A stretch of DNA of 64,000 nucleotides from contig NZ_CP123584.1 in the NCBI RefSeq assembly GCF_045277565.1, positions 3,348,001 to 3,412,000 on the forward strand, given 5' to 3'. Under the pieces are notes generated by a model that worked only from the letters and a program-made list of their open reading frames with translations, was not told the DNA's origin and made no database searches. This document shows, in pieces, positions 42,647-51,690 of this stretch. Positions within the stretch are counted from its first letter, which is position 1, and the number at the start of each line of letters is the position of its first letter. A program made the translations under genes and the position numbers. The stretch is from Aliisedimentitalea scapharcae. Lineage in GTDB: Bacteria > Pseudomonadota > Alphaproteobacteria > Rhodobacterales > Rhodobacteraceae.

Positions 42647-43528
42647 ATGACATCAACATCCCAATTCCGCGACCTGAACGGCCAGAGGTTTCACTGCTAT
42701 CACTGGGGCGATCCGGCCAACCCGCCGCTGTTGATGCTGCACGGGTTTCCCGAATACGGCGGTGCATGGTCCGACCTGGCTCCTCTGCTGGCCGGACATT
42801 TTTACTGCATCGCACCGGATCAGCGCGGATTTGGGCGCAGCTGGTCCCCCGCTGGCATCCCCCGATATGCCGCCTCGGAACTGGTTGGGGATATGACCGC
42901 GCTGATCCGGCAACTGGACAGGCCGGTGACCGTCTTTGGCCACGATTGGGGGGCGGCAATTGCCTATGGGCTGGCGATGTTCCATCCGGACCTGACAGAG
43001 CGGTTGATCATTGCCAACGGGGTGCATCCGGTTCCGTTCCAGCGGGCGCTGGCAGCAGGTGGGGCCCAATCGGCGGCGTCGCAATATATCCACTTCCTGC
43101 GCCAACCCGGATCCGAAGACATTCTGGCCGCCGACGGGTTTGCCAAGCTTCTGGACCTGTTTTCGGCCAATATGGATTTGTCCTGGCTCACCGGCGCGCG
43201 GCTCGCCAATTACCGACAGGCCTGGGGCGACGCCACTCAGTTGAATCGCATGATCAACTGGTATCGGGCCTCGCCACTGCGGGTCGCAAAACCCGGAGAA
43301 CCGCTGACCGACCTGCCGGACTTTCCGGTGGATCGCCTGCAAGTGCGCTGTCCACATCTGTTGCTATGGGGCGACGCAGACACCGCGCTGCGCCCTGAAA
43401 CCACTCAGGGGCTGGAGGCGTTTGCCGCCGACCTGACACGGGTCACCATTCCCGGTGCAGATCACTGGTTGCTGCATCAGAAGCCGGAACAGGTGGCCCA
43501 GGCGGTGCTGACGTGGGTGAACACCTGA
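42647..43528 (+). CDS. Alpha/beta hydrolase, epoxide-hydrolase-like
   Basis: 293 residues. The oxyanion motif LLMLHGFPEYGGAW (HGFPE) and the nucleophile elbow VFGHDWGAAIA, with Asp as nucleophile, are typical of epoxide hydrolases and haloalkane dehalogenases rather than of serine esterases. The catalytic His is in PGADHWLLHQKPEQ and an acid in LLLWGDADTALRP. A lid domain lies between (residues about 130-220). ATG 42647 is chosen as the start just ahead of the first strand. Substrate unknown. Confidence 0.85.
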   Translation: MTSTSQFRDLNGQRFHCYHWGDPANPPLLMLHGFPEYGGAWSDLAPLLAGHFYCIAPDQRGFGRSWSPAGIPRYAASELVGDMTALIRQLDRPVTVFGHDWGAAIAYGLAMFHPDLTERLIIANGVHPVPFQRALAAGGAQSAASQYIHFLRQPGSEDILAADGFAKLLDLFSANMDLSWLTGARLANYRQAWGDATQLNRMINWYRASPLRVAKPGEPLTDLPDFPVDRLQVRCPHLLLWGDADTALRPETTQGLEAFAADLTRVTIPGADHWLLHQKPEQVAQAVLTWVNT

Positions 43529-43568
43529 CCCACACCAGCGCCCCCGCACTCCGACGCTGCCCCGTGTG

Positions 43569-44339
43569 TCAATTGCATTGATCATACCGATAGTCGCCAA
43601 ATTCGAGCCAATGGTCACCGCCATCCTGAAAGATCAGAAACTCGGACCTGTCCTGCCCCAGCAACGCAACCACAAACCCCTGTGGCGGTTGGGCATTTCC
43701 AAAATAGCTATAGGCCGTCATGGCTTTGGTTGTTTCCCCGTTGACGGTGACCCGAGCATCCCAATCGTCCGCCGGGTTCGCGAGGATCAGATATTCGATC
43801 TGACGCTTTACGCCGCCACCACCGCAATACACCACACCTTCGGGGGCTTCGTAGGCAACAGTCTCCTGCGGGCTGTCATCACAGGCCGAGCGCAGCGATT
43901 TGATCGCAGCCCCAGATCCGTTCAGGTCGAACAGACCATAAGACATCTCTGTTTCCTGCCCGGATAGATTGACGGACATATGCGCCGCCATCTGATCCAT
44001 CACGAACGCATGGTCTGCCTTGTCCCACAGAACGATATCCACCACATTGCCGTCACCCACCCGCAGATCGGCATTGTCCTGCCCAACCTGAAAGGCCGCG
44101 ATTTCAACGGCACCAGCCGTCAGGAACCTCAGGGACAGCCCCTGTTTGGCGGCGATGTCCTGAGTGGTCTTGTCGCCCGCAGGCGCAAAGCGGATGCGGT
44201 CACAGCCCAACTCCAGGGTCGACTGGCCGGCCTGAACAAACGCCATGGGACTGGGTCCGGCGCTGAACCTCCAATCCGCAAATACAGGAGATGAGAATGC
44301 CACGGTCAGCGCAACGGTGGTCAGAATACAGGTTTTCAT
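43569..44339 (-). CDS. Hypothetical exported protein
   Basis: 256 residues with a signal peptide (MKTCILTTVALTVAFSSPVF, cleavage after VFA). The mature protein contains several cysteines (for example LGCDRIRF, RSACDDS, VVYCGGGG, YDQCN) that may pair in the periplasm. I do not recognise the family; length and cysteine pattern suggest a lone periplasmic protein. A DUF805 membrane-protein gene lies 55 bp upstream on the same strand. Confidence 0.72.
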   Translation of the reverse strand: MKTCILTTVALTVAFSSPVFADWRFSAGPSPMAFVQAGQSTLELGCDRIRFAPAGDKTTQDIAAKQGLSLRFLTAGAVEIAAFQVGQDNADLRVGDGNVVDIVLWDKADHAFVMDQMAAHMSVNLSGQETEMSYGLFDLNGSGAAIKSLRSACDDSPQETVAYEAPEGVVYCGGGGVKRQIEYLILANPADDWDARVTVNGETTKAMTAYSYFGNAQPPQGFVVALLGQDRSEFLIFQDGGDHWLEFGDYRYDQCN

Positions 44340-44394
44340 GAGAATGCTCCGAACGAGATCAAATGGTCATTGGCGCGGGCCCCAGCCCCTTGGG

Positions 44395-44910
44395 TCAGAC
44401 AACAGCGGGCCCATAGTCGTTGGCTCCCTCCTGTGATGGACGGGTCAGCCACCAGATCATCAGGATCGAAAGACCGAGTTGCAGTGCGAAGACAAGCCCC
44501 ACGCCGATCACCACCAACATGCCTGCTGGCCCCGTCAAGGCGTCAGGCGTGTCGGCATATGGCCCAAACCCCGAAAGAACGACCAGGCCGCTGAACAGAA
44601 GGATCACCATCATGATACCCAACCCTGTCGGCAACAACAGATACCAACCGGGCCGCCCCGTGTCCTGCAGGCGACGCCATCCCGCGGCAAGCATCGGGAA
44701 AGCAACACCAAGCTGAAAAACCGGAGCCATGACCCGTCTCCCCTCCTTGGTTTCGGGATCCACGCCAAACAGCGCAGCGTCAAGCCCGGCCAAAACCGTG
44801 CTGATTACCAGCACGAACAGGACAAACCACCAATATTCAGACCGCACCGCCCGCCCTGAAAAGACGAAATACTTGCGAAAACAGATCCTGGTTGCATCAA
44901 AAACAGTCAT
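44395..44910 (-). CDS. DUF805 family inner-membrane protein
   Basis: 171 residues. The family signature CFRKYFVFSGRAVRSEYWWF opens the protein, followed by four hydrophobic segments and the motif AGWRRLQDTGRPGWYLLLP, both standard for DUF805 (YhaH-like) proteins. Function is unknown. Start 44910 is chosen as the family always begins close to the FxGRAxRxEYW motif. It probably shares a transcript with the exported protein gene downstream. Confidence 0.88.
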   Translation of the reverse strand: MTVFDATRICFRKYFVFSGRAVRSEYWWFVLFVLVISTVLAGLDAALFGVDPETKEGRRVMAPVFQLGVAFPMLAAGWRRLQDTGRPGWYLLLPTGLGIMMVILLFSGLVVLSGFGPYADTPDALTGPAGMLVVIGVGLVFALQLGLSILMIWWLTRPSQEGANDYGPAVV

Positions 44911-45014
44911 TCCGAAATCCCCTCTGACAAAGCGGGGTATGACCCGCCCACTCCCAAATCGCGCCACCCACAGAATTGGTGCCACCGGACATCACCGGCC
45001 CCCTGCATCAGATC

Positions 45015-45623
45015 CTAACTGTGGCCCCAATCGTCAGGATCCTCGGATTTGTTTGGAGACAGCCCCAACACATCACCGGCCGTCGAACACCCCAACCCCA
45101 GAACCGTCCGGTTGGCATAACAGAAATAGGCGGTTACCTGGTTGATCTCCAGAATCTCGCCATCCCCCCACCCGGCATCACGCAGGGCAATCACATCGGC
45201 CTGCTCCATATCTTCCGGCGTGCGCGCCAATTTGGCGGCATAGACCATCGCCGCCTGTTCGCGTGCATCCAGCGGGGCCTGGGACGGGGTGTTGTGGCGG
45301 ATTGCCGCCAGAATGGCCTGCCCGCGCGCCTCATCCCCCAGCAGCCTTTGCAGGCCTGCAAAATGATGACGCACGCAATAGTCACAGCCGTTGCGTTCCG
45401 ACACCCAGACACCCAAGGTCTCCAGAAACCATTTCGGGATCGTATTGCCGGTGTGGTGCAGCACGTTCTTGTACAACACCATATGGCCTTCCATCGAATG
45501 CGGTCGCAGGGAATGCGCCATCATGATGTTGTCGACATTGTTGTCAGGGCCGGTGACCCGGGCATACAGCTTCTTCAGCTTGCCCGTGGCCTGTTCAAAG
45601 GGGATGGTTCTGATCCAGCTCAT
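45015..45623 (-). CDS. Peroxidase-related AhpD-like protein
   Basis: 202 residues of the carboxymuconolactone-decarboxylase/AhpD superfamily. The redox centre is in VSERNGCDYCVRHHFAGLQRL, a C-x2-C-x3-H arrangement with an upstream Glu (FLETLGVWVSERNGC). The longer form with an N-terminal region like SWIRTIPFEQATGKLKKLYA corresponds to the uncharacterised peroxidase-related family (TIGR01926-like). It probably reduces peroxides. Ribosome site GGGAGCC. Stands alone before the decarboxylase gene. Confidence 0.86.
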   Translation of the reverse strand: MSWIRTIPFEQATGKLKKLYARVTGPDNNVDNIMMAHSLRPHSMEGHMVLYKNVLHHTGNTIPKWFLETLGVWVSERNGCDYCVRHHFAGLQRLLGDEARGQAILAAIRHNTPSQAPLDAREQAAMVYAAKLARTPEDMEQADVIALRDAGWGDGEILEINQVTAYFCYANRTVLGLGCSTAGDVLGLSPNKSEDPDDWGHS

Positions 45624-45702
45624 GCGTGGCTCCCTGATGGTTTGGGGGCCAGCCTAATCGACGTGCCCCGTCTGGCAACAGGAATGCCACGTCATTTGGC
45701 GC

Positions 45703-47094
45703 TCAGCGCGCGGCCAGATCCGCCACGGCCGCCAAAGCAGCTTCCACATCCGCAGCCCGGGTGCGGTGATTGGTGATCGCCGCCCTCAGCATGACCACGC
45801 CGTCCACCCGCGTCGTGGAAAAGACCGCTTCGCCGGTTTCCTGCAGGGTCTGGGCGATATCCGCGTTCAAGGCCGATTGCGCCGCCGCCTCCAGATCCGC
45901 ACGCGCGGTGAACACACAGACATTGGACACAACCTGTGCCCCCATCGCCATCTGCGGAGCCGCCGTGACCCGGTCGGCCATATAGGCCGCCATCCGGCAA
46001 TTGTCGGTAATGGCCGCCGCAAAGGCCGCCTCGCCATGCATTTCCAGCGCGGTCCAGACCTTGATCGCCCGATTGCCCCGCGACAGGTCGATGCCATAAT
46101 CGCAATACCACGGGTCCCCCCCGGCCAATCCCCGATCCGCCCCCTCCAGATAGGCCGGCCGCGCCGCAAAGGCGGCCCGCTGGTCAGCGACGTTGCGGAT
46201 CAGCGCAATGGCACAGTCATACCCGACATACATCCACTTGTGAAAATCCAACGCAATACTGTCGGCCCGTCCTAACCCATCCGTCAGGCTGTACCAGGGG
46301 TCCTCGGCAATCCGGGTCCAAGCCCCAAAGGCACCATCCACATGCAGCCAAAGGTTCTGTTCAGATGCCAGATCGGCCAACATGTTCAGATCGTCAAACA
46401 GCCCCAAATCCACCGACCCGGCCGTGCCCACCATCAGGAAGGGAACCGCACCGGCGGCGCGATCCTCGGCCACCATCCGGGCCAGCGCCCCGCCGTCCAT
46501 CTGGCCGTCCATCAAAGGCACCAACCGCAGGTTGTCCGCGCCAATTCCCAGCAATTCCATTGCCTTGCGGGTTGCGTTATGCACCCCCTGCCCGGCATAG
46601 GCCGTCAGGCGCGTGCCCTGCTGCCCGGTCTTGCGCACCTCGGCCATGGCCCGCACCCGCGCCGCCTGAAATGCAATCACCGTGGCTTGCGAAGTCCCGG
46701 CCGTCAGGACACCGCCCGCCTGCTCGGGCATTCCCATCTTCGTCCGGGTCCAGTCGACAACCGCGCGCTCCATATAGACCGCCCCATGATCGCGCCCCCC
46801 GACATTGGCGTTGATCGCAGCCCCCGCCATGCCCGCAATCAGATCCGATGCCAATCCGCTGCCCTGGACCCAGCCCCAGAACCGTGGATGGATATTGCCG
46901 CCATGATAGGGCAGCACATCGCGGGTGATCCGATCCACGACATCGCCGCCTTCGCCCCGAATGGCATATCCCTGCTGCACGGACTCGGGCACTGGTTTCC
47001 ACGGACGATCCCGCACCTGCTCCAACTGATCCAAAGACGCCTCCAGCATCCGATGCGCCTGCCTGCGAAACGCCTGCCAGTCTTTGGGGTCCAT
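45703..47094 (-). CDS. Pyridoxal-dependent aromatic-L-amino-acid decarboxylase family protein
   Basis: 463 residues. Group II decarboxylase fold: PYHGGNIHPRFWGWVQGSG near the N-terminus, TAGTSQATVIAFQAARVRA, the cofactor Asp in LWLHVDGAFGAW, and the lysine that binds pyridoxal phosphate in ALDFHKWMYVGYDCA. The bacterial members act on aromatic or related amino acids such as tryptophan, tyrosine or dihydroxyphenylalanine; the substrate cannot be told here. ATG 47094 follows AGGACGGT, while a GTG at 47109 with GAGGA ahead of it is an equally possible start. Single gene. Confidence 0.9.
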   Translation of the reverse strand: MDPKDWQAFRRQAHRMLEASLDQLEQVRDRPWKPVPESVQQGYAIRGEGGDVVDRITRDVLPYHGGNIHPRFWGWVQGSGLASDLIAGMAGAAINANVGGRDHGAVYMERAVVDWTRTKMGMPEQAGGVLTAGTSQATVIAFQAARVRAMAEVRKTGQQGTRLTAYAGQGVHNATRKAMELLGIGADNLRLVPLMDGQMDGGALARMVAEDRAAGAVPFLMVGTAGSVDLGLFDDLNMLADLASEQNLWLHVDGAFGAWTRIAEDPWYSLTDGLGRADSIALDFHKWMYVGYDCAIALIRNVADQRAAFAARPAYLEGADRGLAGGDPWYCDYGIDLSRGNRAIKVWTALEMHGEAAFAAAITDNCRMAAYMADRVTAAPQMAMGAQVVSNVCVFTARADLEAAAQSALNADIAQTLQETGEAVFSTTRVDGVVMLRAAITNHRTRAADVEAALAAVADLAAR

Positions 47095-47245
47095 ACCGTC
47101 CTGATCCACGCGCCTGTCCTCTGCCTGTGCCTATGGTCCCGCTGATCTAACGTGACAGCCGCGGGGATGCACCCCGGTTCGCAGCACCTCGCAGATTTTG
47201 CAGGCCTGTTTTCAAAAATTGAAATATCGCGACCATGGCCCCGCT

Positions 47246-47290
47246 CCCCCGCGCGCTCCCCTGGCGCGCACCCCCGCGCGCTCCCCTGGC
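47246..47290 (+). repeat. 20-bp direct repeat, period 25 bp
   Basis: CCCCCGCGCGCTCCCCTGGC occurs twice, identical, with GCGCA between the copies. Not seen elsewhere in the window. Confidence 0.6.
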
Positions 47291-47313
47291 AGGACGCGCA
47301 AACCGCTCCTGCA

Positions 47314-47375
47314 TTCATCTTGCCAAAAAACTCCGGAGCGCGAGGCAGAGCCTCGCAAATGCCGACGCCGCCCGG
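47314..47375 (+). repeat. Repeat element related to the one inside xdhA, copy 3
   Basis: TTCATCTTGCCAAAAAACTC then CGG matches 6689-6712 in xdhA apart from one missing base. Downstream, a different hairpin (GCGAGGC-AGA-GCCTCGC) takes the place of the GGCT-GCA-AGCC hairpin there, and further on CGCCCGGGGCGCAGCC resembles the last part. Confidence 0.5.
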
Positions 47376-47490
47376 GGCGCAGCCGCTCTGGGTCCGCAGG
47401 TTATCCACAACACCTCGCGTCCCCCTTCCCCCCACCCACGACACCTGCCATAATGCAGCTCAAACAAGATCCAACAATGAGCAGCCCGCA

Positions 47491-49449
47491 ATGCCCGAAG
47501 ATCTCCTGTCCGGAGCCTCCCCCGACACCTATGACGCCTCCTCGATCGAAGTCCTGGAAGGCCTTGAACCGGTGCGCCAGCGCCCGGGCATGTATATCGG
47601 CGGTACCGATGAACGGGCCTTGCATCACTTGGTTGCAGAGATCCTCGACAATTCGATGGACGAAGCGGTCGCGGGCCACGCCAACCGGATCGAAGTCGAG
47701 CTGCACGCAGATTACGCGGTCACCGTGCGGGACAACGGACGTGGCATCCCGATCGACCCGCACCCAAAGTTCCCCGGCAAATCCGCGCTCGAAGTGATCC
47801 TGTGTACCCTGCACGCGGGCGGCAAATTCTCGGGCAAGGCCTATCAGACCTCGGGCGGTCTGCATGGGGTCGGCTCGTCGGTGGTGAATGCGCTCTCTGA
47901 TTCCCTTGTTGTCCAGGTGGCCAAGAACAAAGAACTGTTTGAACAGCGTTTTTCCCGCGGTGTCCCGCTGGGTGGCGTCGAAAAAATCGGTGCGGCTCCC
48001 AATCGGCGCGGCACCACCGTGACCTTCCATGCCGACGAACAGATCTTTGGCTCGCACCGGTTCAAACCCAAACGCCTGATGTCCCTGGTCCGGTCCAAGG
48101 CCTATCTCTATTCCGGCGTTGAAATCCGGTGGAAATCCCACATCGACGACGGCGAAACCCCGACCGAGGCGACGTTCCATTTCCCCGGCGGGCTCAAGGA
48201 TTACCTCAGCGAAGTGCTGGGCAAGGCATCGACCTATGCCGTCGTCCCCTTCTCGGGCAAGGTCGAATTTCGCGAAAAATTCGGCGAAGCGGGCTATGTG
48301 GAATGGGCGATCAACTGGACGCCCGCGCGCGACGGGTTCATCCAATCCTATTGCAACACCGTCCCCACCCCCGAAGGCGGCACCCATGTCGCCGGCTTCT
48401 GGAACGCGATTCTCAAAGGGATCAAAGCCTACGGCGAATTGGTCAACAACAAGAAGGCCGCCCAGATCACCCGCGACGACATGTTGACGGGGGGCTGTGC
48501 GCTGGTCAGCTGTTTCATTGCCAACCCGGCATTTGTGGGCCAGACCAAGGACCGCCTTTCGACCGAGGCCGCCAACAAGATGGTGGAAAATTCGGTGCGC
48601 GACCATTTCGACAACTGGCTGGCGTCTGATACCAAATCCGCCGGGGCGATCCTCGACTTTCTGGTGTTGCGTGCCGAAGAACGTCTGCGCCGCCGACAGG
48701 AAAAAGAGACCCAGCGCAAATCCGCCACCAAACGTCTGCGCCTGCCCGGCAAGCTGACCGATTGCACCTCCAAGGATCGCGCCGGCACCGAATTGTTCAT
48801 CGTCGAGGGCGACAGCGCGGGCGGGTCGGGCAAGGGCGCGCGCAACCGGGTCAATCAGGCGCTGCTGCCGCTCAAGGGCAAGATCCTGAACGTGTTGGGC
48901 GCGGCCAGTTCGAAACTGACCACCAACGCCGAAATCAACGACCTGTGCGAGGCCTTGGGCGTTGGTCTGGGCACCAAATTCAAGCTCGACGATCTGCGCT
49001 ATGACAAGATCATCATCATGACCGATGCGGATGTGGACGGCGCGCATATCGCGTCGTTGCTGATGACGTTCTTCTTTACCCAGATGCGCCCGCTGATCGA
49101 CGGCGGCCACCTGTATCTGGCCTGCCCGCCCCTGTTCCGCCTGACCCAGGGCGCGAAACGGGTGTATTGCCTGGACGAAGCCGAACGCGATGAATGGATG
49201 GAAAAGGGTCTGGGCGGCAAGGGCAAGATTGACGTTTCGCGCTTCAAGGGTCTGGGTGAAATGGACGCCAAGGACCTAAAAGAGACCACCATGGACCCCA
49301 AAACCCGGAAATTGATCCGGGTCACGATCGACGAGGACGAACCGGGCGAAACCGGCGATCTGGTCGAACGTCTGATGGGGAAAAAGCCCGAACTGCGGTT
49401 CCAATACATTCAGGAGAACGCGCGGTTTGTGGAGGAGTTGGATGTTTGA
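47491..49449 (+). CDS. parE: DNA topoisomerase IV subunit B
   Basis: 652 residues. ATPase (GHKL) motifs: VAEILDNSMDEAVAG, VRDNGRGIPIDPH, GLHGVGSSVVNALSDSL. The TOPRIM domain has FIVEGDSAGGSGKGARN and the acidic triad in IIMTDADVDGAHIASLL. At about 650 residues it lacks the insert of the roughly 800-residue GyrB, and GSGKGARN fits ParE. With ParC it separates linked daughter chromosomes. ATG 47491 is chosen from the start of the conserved region (EVLEGLEPVRQRPGMYIG). Its stop overlaps the next start. Confidence 0.95.
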   Translation: MPEDLLSGASPDTYDASSIEVLEGLEPVRQRPGMYIGGTDERALHHLVAEILDNSMDEAVAGHANRIEVELHADYAVTVRDNGRGIPIDPHPKFPGKSALEVILCTLHAGGKFSGKAYQTSGGLHGVGSSVVNALSDSLVVQVAKNKELFEQRFSRGVPLGGVEKIGAAPNRRGTTVTFHADEQIFGSHRFKPKRLMSLVRSKAYLYSGVEIRWKSHIDDGETPTEATFHFPGGLKDYLSEVLGKASTYAVVPFSGKVEFREKFGEAGYVEWAINWTPARDGFIQSYCNTVPTPEGGTHVAGFWNAILKGIKAYGELVNNKKAAQITRDDMLTGGCALVSCFIANPAFVGQTKDRLSTEAANKMVENSVRDHFDNWLASDTKSAGAILDFLVLRAEERLRRRQEKETQRKSATKRLRLPGKLTDCTSKDRAGTELFIVEGDSAGGSGKGARNRVNQALLPLKGKILNVLGAASSKLTTNAEINDLCEALGVGLGTKFKLDDLRYDKIIIMTDADVDGAHIASLLMTFFFTQMRPLIDGGHLYLACPPLFRLTQGAKRVYCLDEAERDEWMEKGLGGKGKIDVSRFKGLGEMDAKDLKETTMDPKTRKLIRVTIDEDEPGETGDLVERLMGKKPELRFQYIQENARFVEELDV

Positions 49450-50012
49450 GTCACACCACTATTACCGCAACTCAAAACCTGATTGAGTTCAATAAGTTGG
49501 TTAATTCTCTACTAGGGGAACCTTGGCTTGCCATTGCCGAGTTGGCACTTGCCATTGCAATAGTAATTTTTGCCTATCGTCAATTTCGCATATCCAAAGC
49601 AGCAGTTGCGGTTTCGCTGTATGATAAACGGTTTAAAGTTTATGAGGCGTACATTCGCTTTTTGGATGAAGTAATTTGGCATAATTCTGTTTCTGATGAG
49701 TACTTCAGAGAACTTCAGTATCAGAAACATCACGCCAGGATTCTCTTCGGAAAAGAGATTGAAGAATTATTATCGGACGCAAGAGAAATCGGACGTAACT
49801 ACAACACCGAATACAGTAGCCTGGCCAATGGCGGAGCTGAACTACAGAGGATGAAAAGTCGACGCGCAGATGAAAGTGAGATAGACAATTTCAACGCAGA
49901 ATTGACTAAATATCGCAACCAAAAGCAAAACATCGAGGATCAGGCAAAGGAGCTGCAAAGTAGAGCTGTGGAAAAATTTGCTACATTCTTAGATTTATCC
50001 AACCTTTCCTGA
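49446..50012 (+). CDS. Orphan single-pass membrane protein with coiled-coil tail, low GC
   Basis: 188 residues. Starts with TTG that overlaps the parE stop, so the start is not certain. One hydrophobic segment near residues 27-45 (WLAIAELALAIAIVIFAYRQ), then a cytoplasmic helical part with VSLYDKRFKVYEAYIRFLDE and a long charged coiled coil to the end. The base composition is much more AT-rich than any neighbour, with many A/T-ending codons, pointing to transfer. The xxLYDKRFxVYExxxxF pattern occurs in small membrane proteins of accessory regions, but I cannot name a function. Repeats follow immediately. Confidence 0.65.
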   Translation: MSHTTITATQNLIEFNKLVNSLLGEPWLAIAELALAIAIVIFAYRQFRISKAAVAVSLYDKRFKVYEAYIRFLDEVIWHNSVSDEYFRELQYQKHHARILFGKEIEELLSDAREIGRNYNTEYSSLANGGAELQRMKSRRADESEIDNFNAELTKYRNQKQNIEDQAKELQSRAVEKFATFLDLSNLS

Positions 50013-50047
50013 ATTAATTTCGACAACCTTTCTGAGAAGGAAAGAGG

Positions 50048-50107
50048 CCCGCGCCTGACCTTGGGGAGGCGCGAATGCGCCTTCCCGGGGGGAAGGTCAG
50101 GCGCGGG
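50048..50107. repeat. 60-bp palindromic element
   Basis: CCCGCGCCTGACCTT (50048-50062) pairs perfectly with AAGGTCAGGCGCGGG (50093-50107); the inside holds AGGCGC-GAAT-GCGCCT. The result is a nearly continuous cruciform. Its last 24 bases recur at 50250-50273. Confidence 0.7.
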
Positions 50108-50249
50108 ACGTGCCGCTGCGCGCCACGCCCCAGGTGGATTACTGCTAACGCCGCTATTTAATTTGCACTGTCGTGTGCGAAGGGCTCCGCCCGTCCACAC
50201 TTCAAACCGTCCCCCGGACGGTTTGCCGCTTCGCGGACCAGTGTGAACT

Positions 50250-50310
50250 CCCGGGGGGAAGGTCAGGCGCGGGCCGGGCCACTGCGTGTCGCGCCCCAAG
50301 TGGTGCGGGT
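50250..50310 (+). repeat. Partial second copy of the palindromic element
   Basis: Positions 50250-50273 are identical over 24 bases to 50084-50107. The following 30 bases are also similar (GCCACTGCGTGTCGCGCCCC against GCCGCTGCGCGCCACGCCCC), so the repeat unit extends beyond the palindrome. Confidence 0.65.
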
Positions 50311-50560
50311 GATAACCATTCGCCCTCATCCACTCGGACGGCGCCCAATCTGCCCTCTCCGCAAGGCCCTCGGATCAACGCAGGCAACGCACGCTTCGTT
50401 AGCGCTTTGCTGACCTCTGGCGCGCAGGATCATCGGCGTTGCAACACCGGTCGGGACTGGCACCCCGGCCATTCATGGATACCGGGGTCTGCCTGATCGG
50501 CGGGACCTCCCGGATTTCGAAATCACGGGATGGGCTGACACCCCATCATTCATCCAGACC

Positions 50561-50578
50561 GGCGGCGCCGCCTTTTTT
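50561..50578 (+). terminator. Terminator-like palindrome with T tract
   Basis: GGCGGCGCCGCC followed by TTTTTT. The short loop makes a weak stem, so efficiency is uncertain. Confidence 0.45.
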
Positions 50579-50716
50579 GCCTCTCCCCGCTCCCGAACAT
50601 CTCCCCCCCGGCAGCCCATGGCTGAGACCGGGGCGCACCGTATGACCAAAAACCGCATACCCAAATTATTGTGAGCCCGGTTGCACATGCGCGCGCAATG
50701 CCGGAACATCCGGCAC

Positions 50717-51463
50717 ATGACATTCATTGCCAATAACCAACTGCCGCTGCTGTTGATGTTTTTCATCACCGGGCTGATCGGCACCGCATTTCTGTTTCGC
50801 AAACCCGCGGGGCATAAATCGTGGAAGCTCGCCGATCTGGTCTGGGTCGTGCTGGGCGGCTTTGGCGCGTTGGTGGCGGTGCTGGCGGGGCTCTACAAGG
50901 CCGACAGCTCGCGGCTAGACCGCCAGATCGACGTGGCCTATGCCGCCACGGCCGCCTTTGACCGCGACGCCGCCCGGTTTCGGTTGCGGTTTTGTGATCC
51001 CGCCTATGACGCCGATATCGCGGTGCTGTGTGACAAGGTCGAATTCCTGTCGGCCTCGACCGCCAAGAATTCCGAACTGCCGCTGTTCATCGCCGTGACC
51101 GACGAGGTCGCCCCATTGCAGGGGCTGACAATTCTGTTGAGCGGGTCAGATGAGGGCATGGACGATATGGAGGACATGGTTGCCGCGTTTGACCCCAATC
51201 AATTCCTGGTTTTCACCACGCTGGATGAACCAACCCAGGCAGCCGTCGATAATCTGCGTCGCAAGGTGCCAGCCATTGCCGGCGATTATATCATTCTGGC
51301 GCGCTCCTATGACGAACTGGTGATGCAGGTGGCCAAGCTCAAGGACGAATGGGAATACCTGCAGGACAACGCCCATATCCTGCTGTTGCAGATCATTGCC
51401 CTGTGTCTGGTCAGCTTTGCCGCGCCGTTTCGATTGGGAAAATCCATTGTCGAATTGCGCTGA
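50717..51463 (+). CDS. Hypothetical inner-membrane protein
   Basis: 248 residues. Two hydrophobic segments near the N-terminus (LPLLLMFFITGLIGTAFLF and LADLVWVVLGGFGALVAVLAGLY, the latter 23 residues starting at about 39), a soluble middle of about 150 residues with two cysteines (RFCDPAYDADIAVLCDKVEF), and a last hydrophobic segment near the end (HILLLQIIALCLVSFAAPF). No recognised domain. I start at 50717 rather than 50681, just before the first segment. Base composition is normal for this genome, in contrast to the AT-rich gene before the gap. Confidence 0.7.
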   Translation: MTFIANNQLPLLLMFFITGLIGTAFLFRKPAGHKSWKLADLVWVVLGGFGALVAVLAGLYKADSSRLDRQIDVAYAATAAFDRDAARFRLRFCDPAYDADIAVLCDKVEFLSASTAKNSELPLFIAVTDEVAPLQGLTILLSGSDEGMDDMEDMVAAFDPNQFLVFTTLDEPTQAAVDNLRRKVPAIAGDYIILARSYDELVMQVAKLKDEWEYLQDNAHILLLQIIALCLVSFAAPFRLGKSIVELR

Positions 51464-51690
51464 TCCCGCCAGTCGCCCCCAGACATTGCCAGCCGGCACA
51501 GCCACGCCCCCCCGTCCCAAAGGTGATTTTGCACGCTCTGAGCGCGATGGGGATAAATCCTTGAACATGGGTGGGGTTTTCTGCGACGTTGCAGGCAATC
51601 GCCAGACGCATACGGGACCACAGCAGCAAATCGCGGCACCAACGGCCAGCGGCGATAGGTGCGACAAGGCCGACAAGGGATGGGACACAG

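Larger units (their letters stand above)
47095..47490. other. Repeat-bearing gap upstream of parE
   Basis: About 395 bp without a gene. It contains a 20-bp direct repeat (47246-47265 and 47271-47290) and a piece like the element in xdhA (47314-47335 and after). The rest resembles GC-rich filler; the parE promoter must lie here. Confidence 0.5.
50013..50716. other. Repeat-dense gap of about 700 bp
   Basis: No credible gene. It holds an imperfect 60-bp palindrome (50048-50107), a second copy of its right end (50250-50273), a hairpin AAACCGTCC-CCC-GGACGGTTT (50204-50224), CCCCGG/CCGGGG (about 50464-50489) and a terminator-like site (50561-50578). Confidence 0.55.

Noticed and set aside
47401..49110. 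A 569-codon open frame antisense to parE.
   Set aside because: Shadow of parE; no recognisable sequence.
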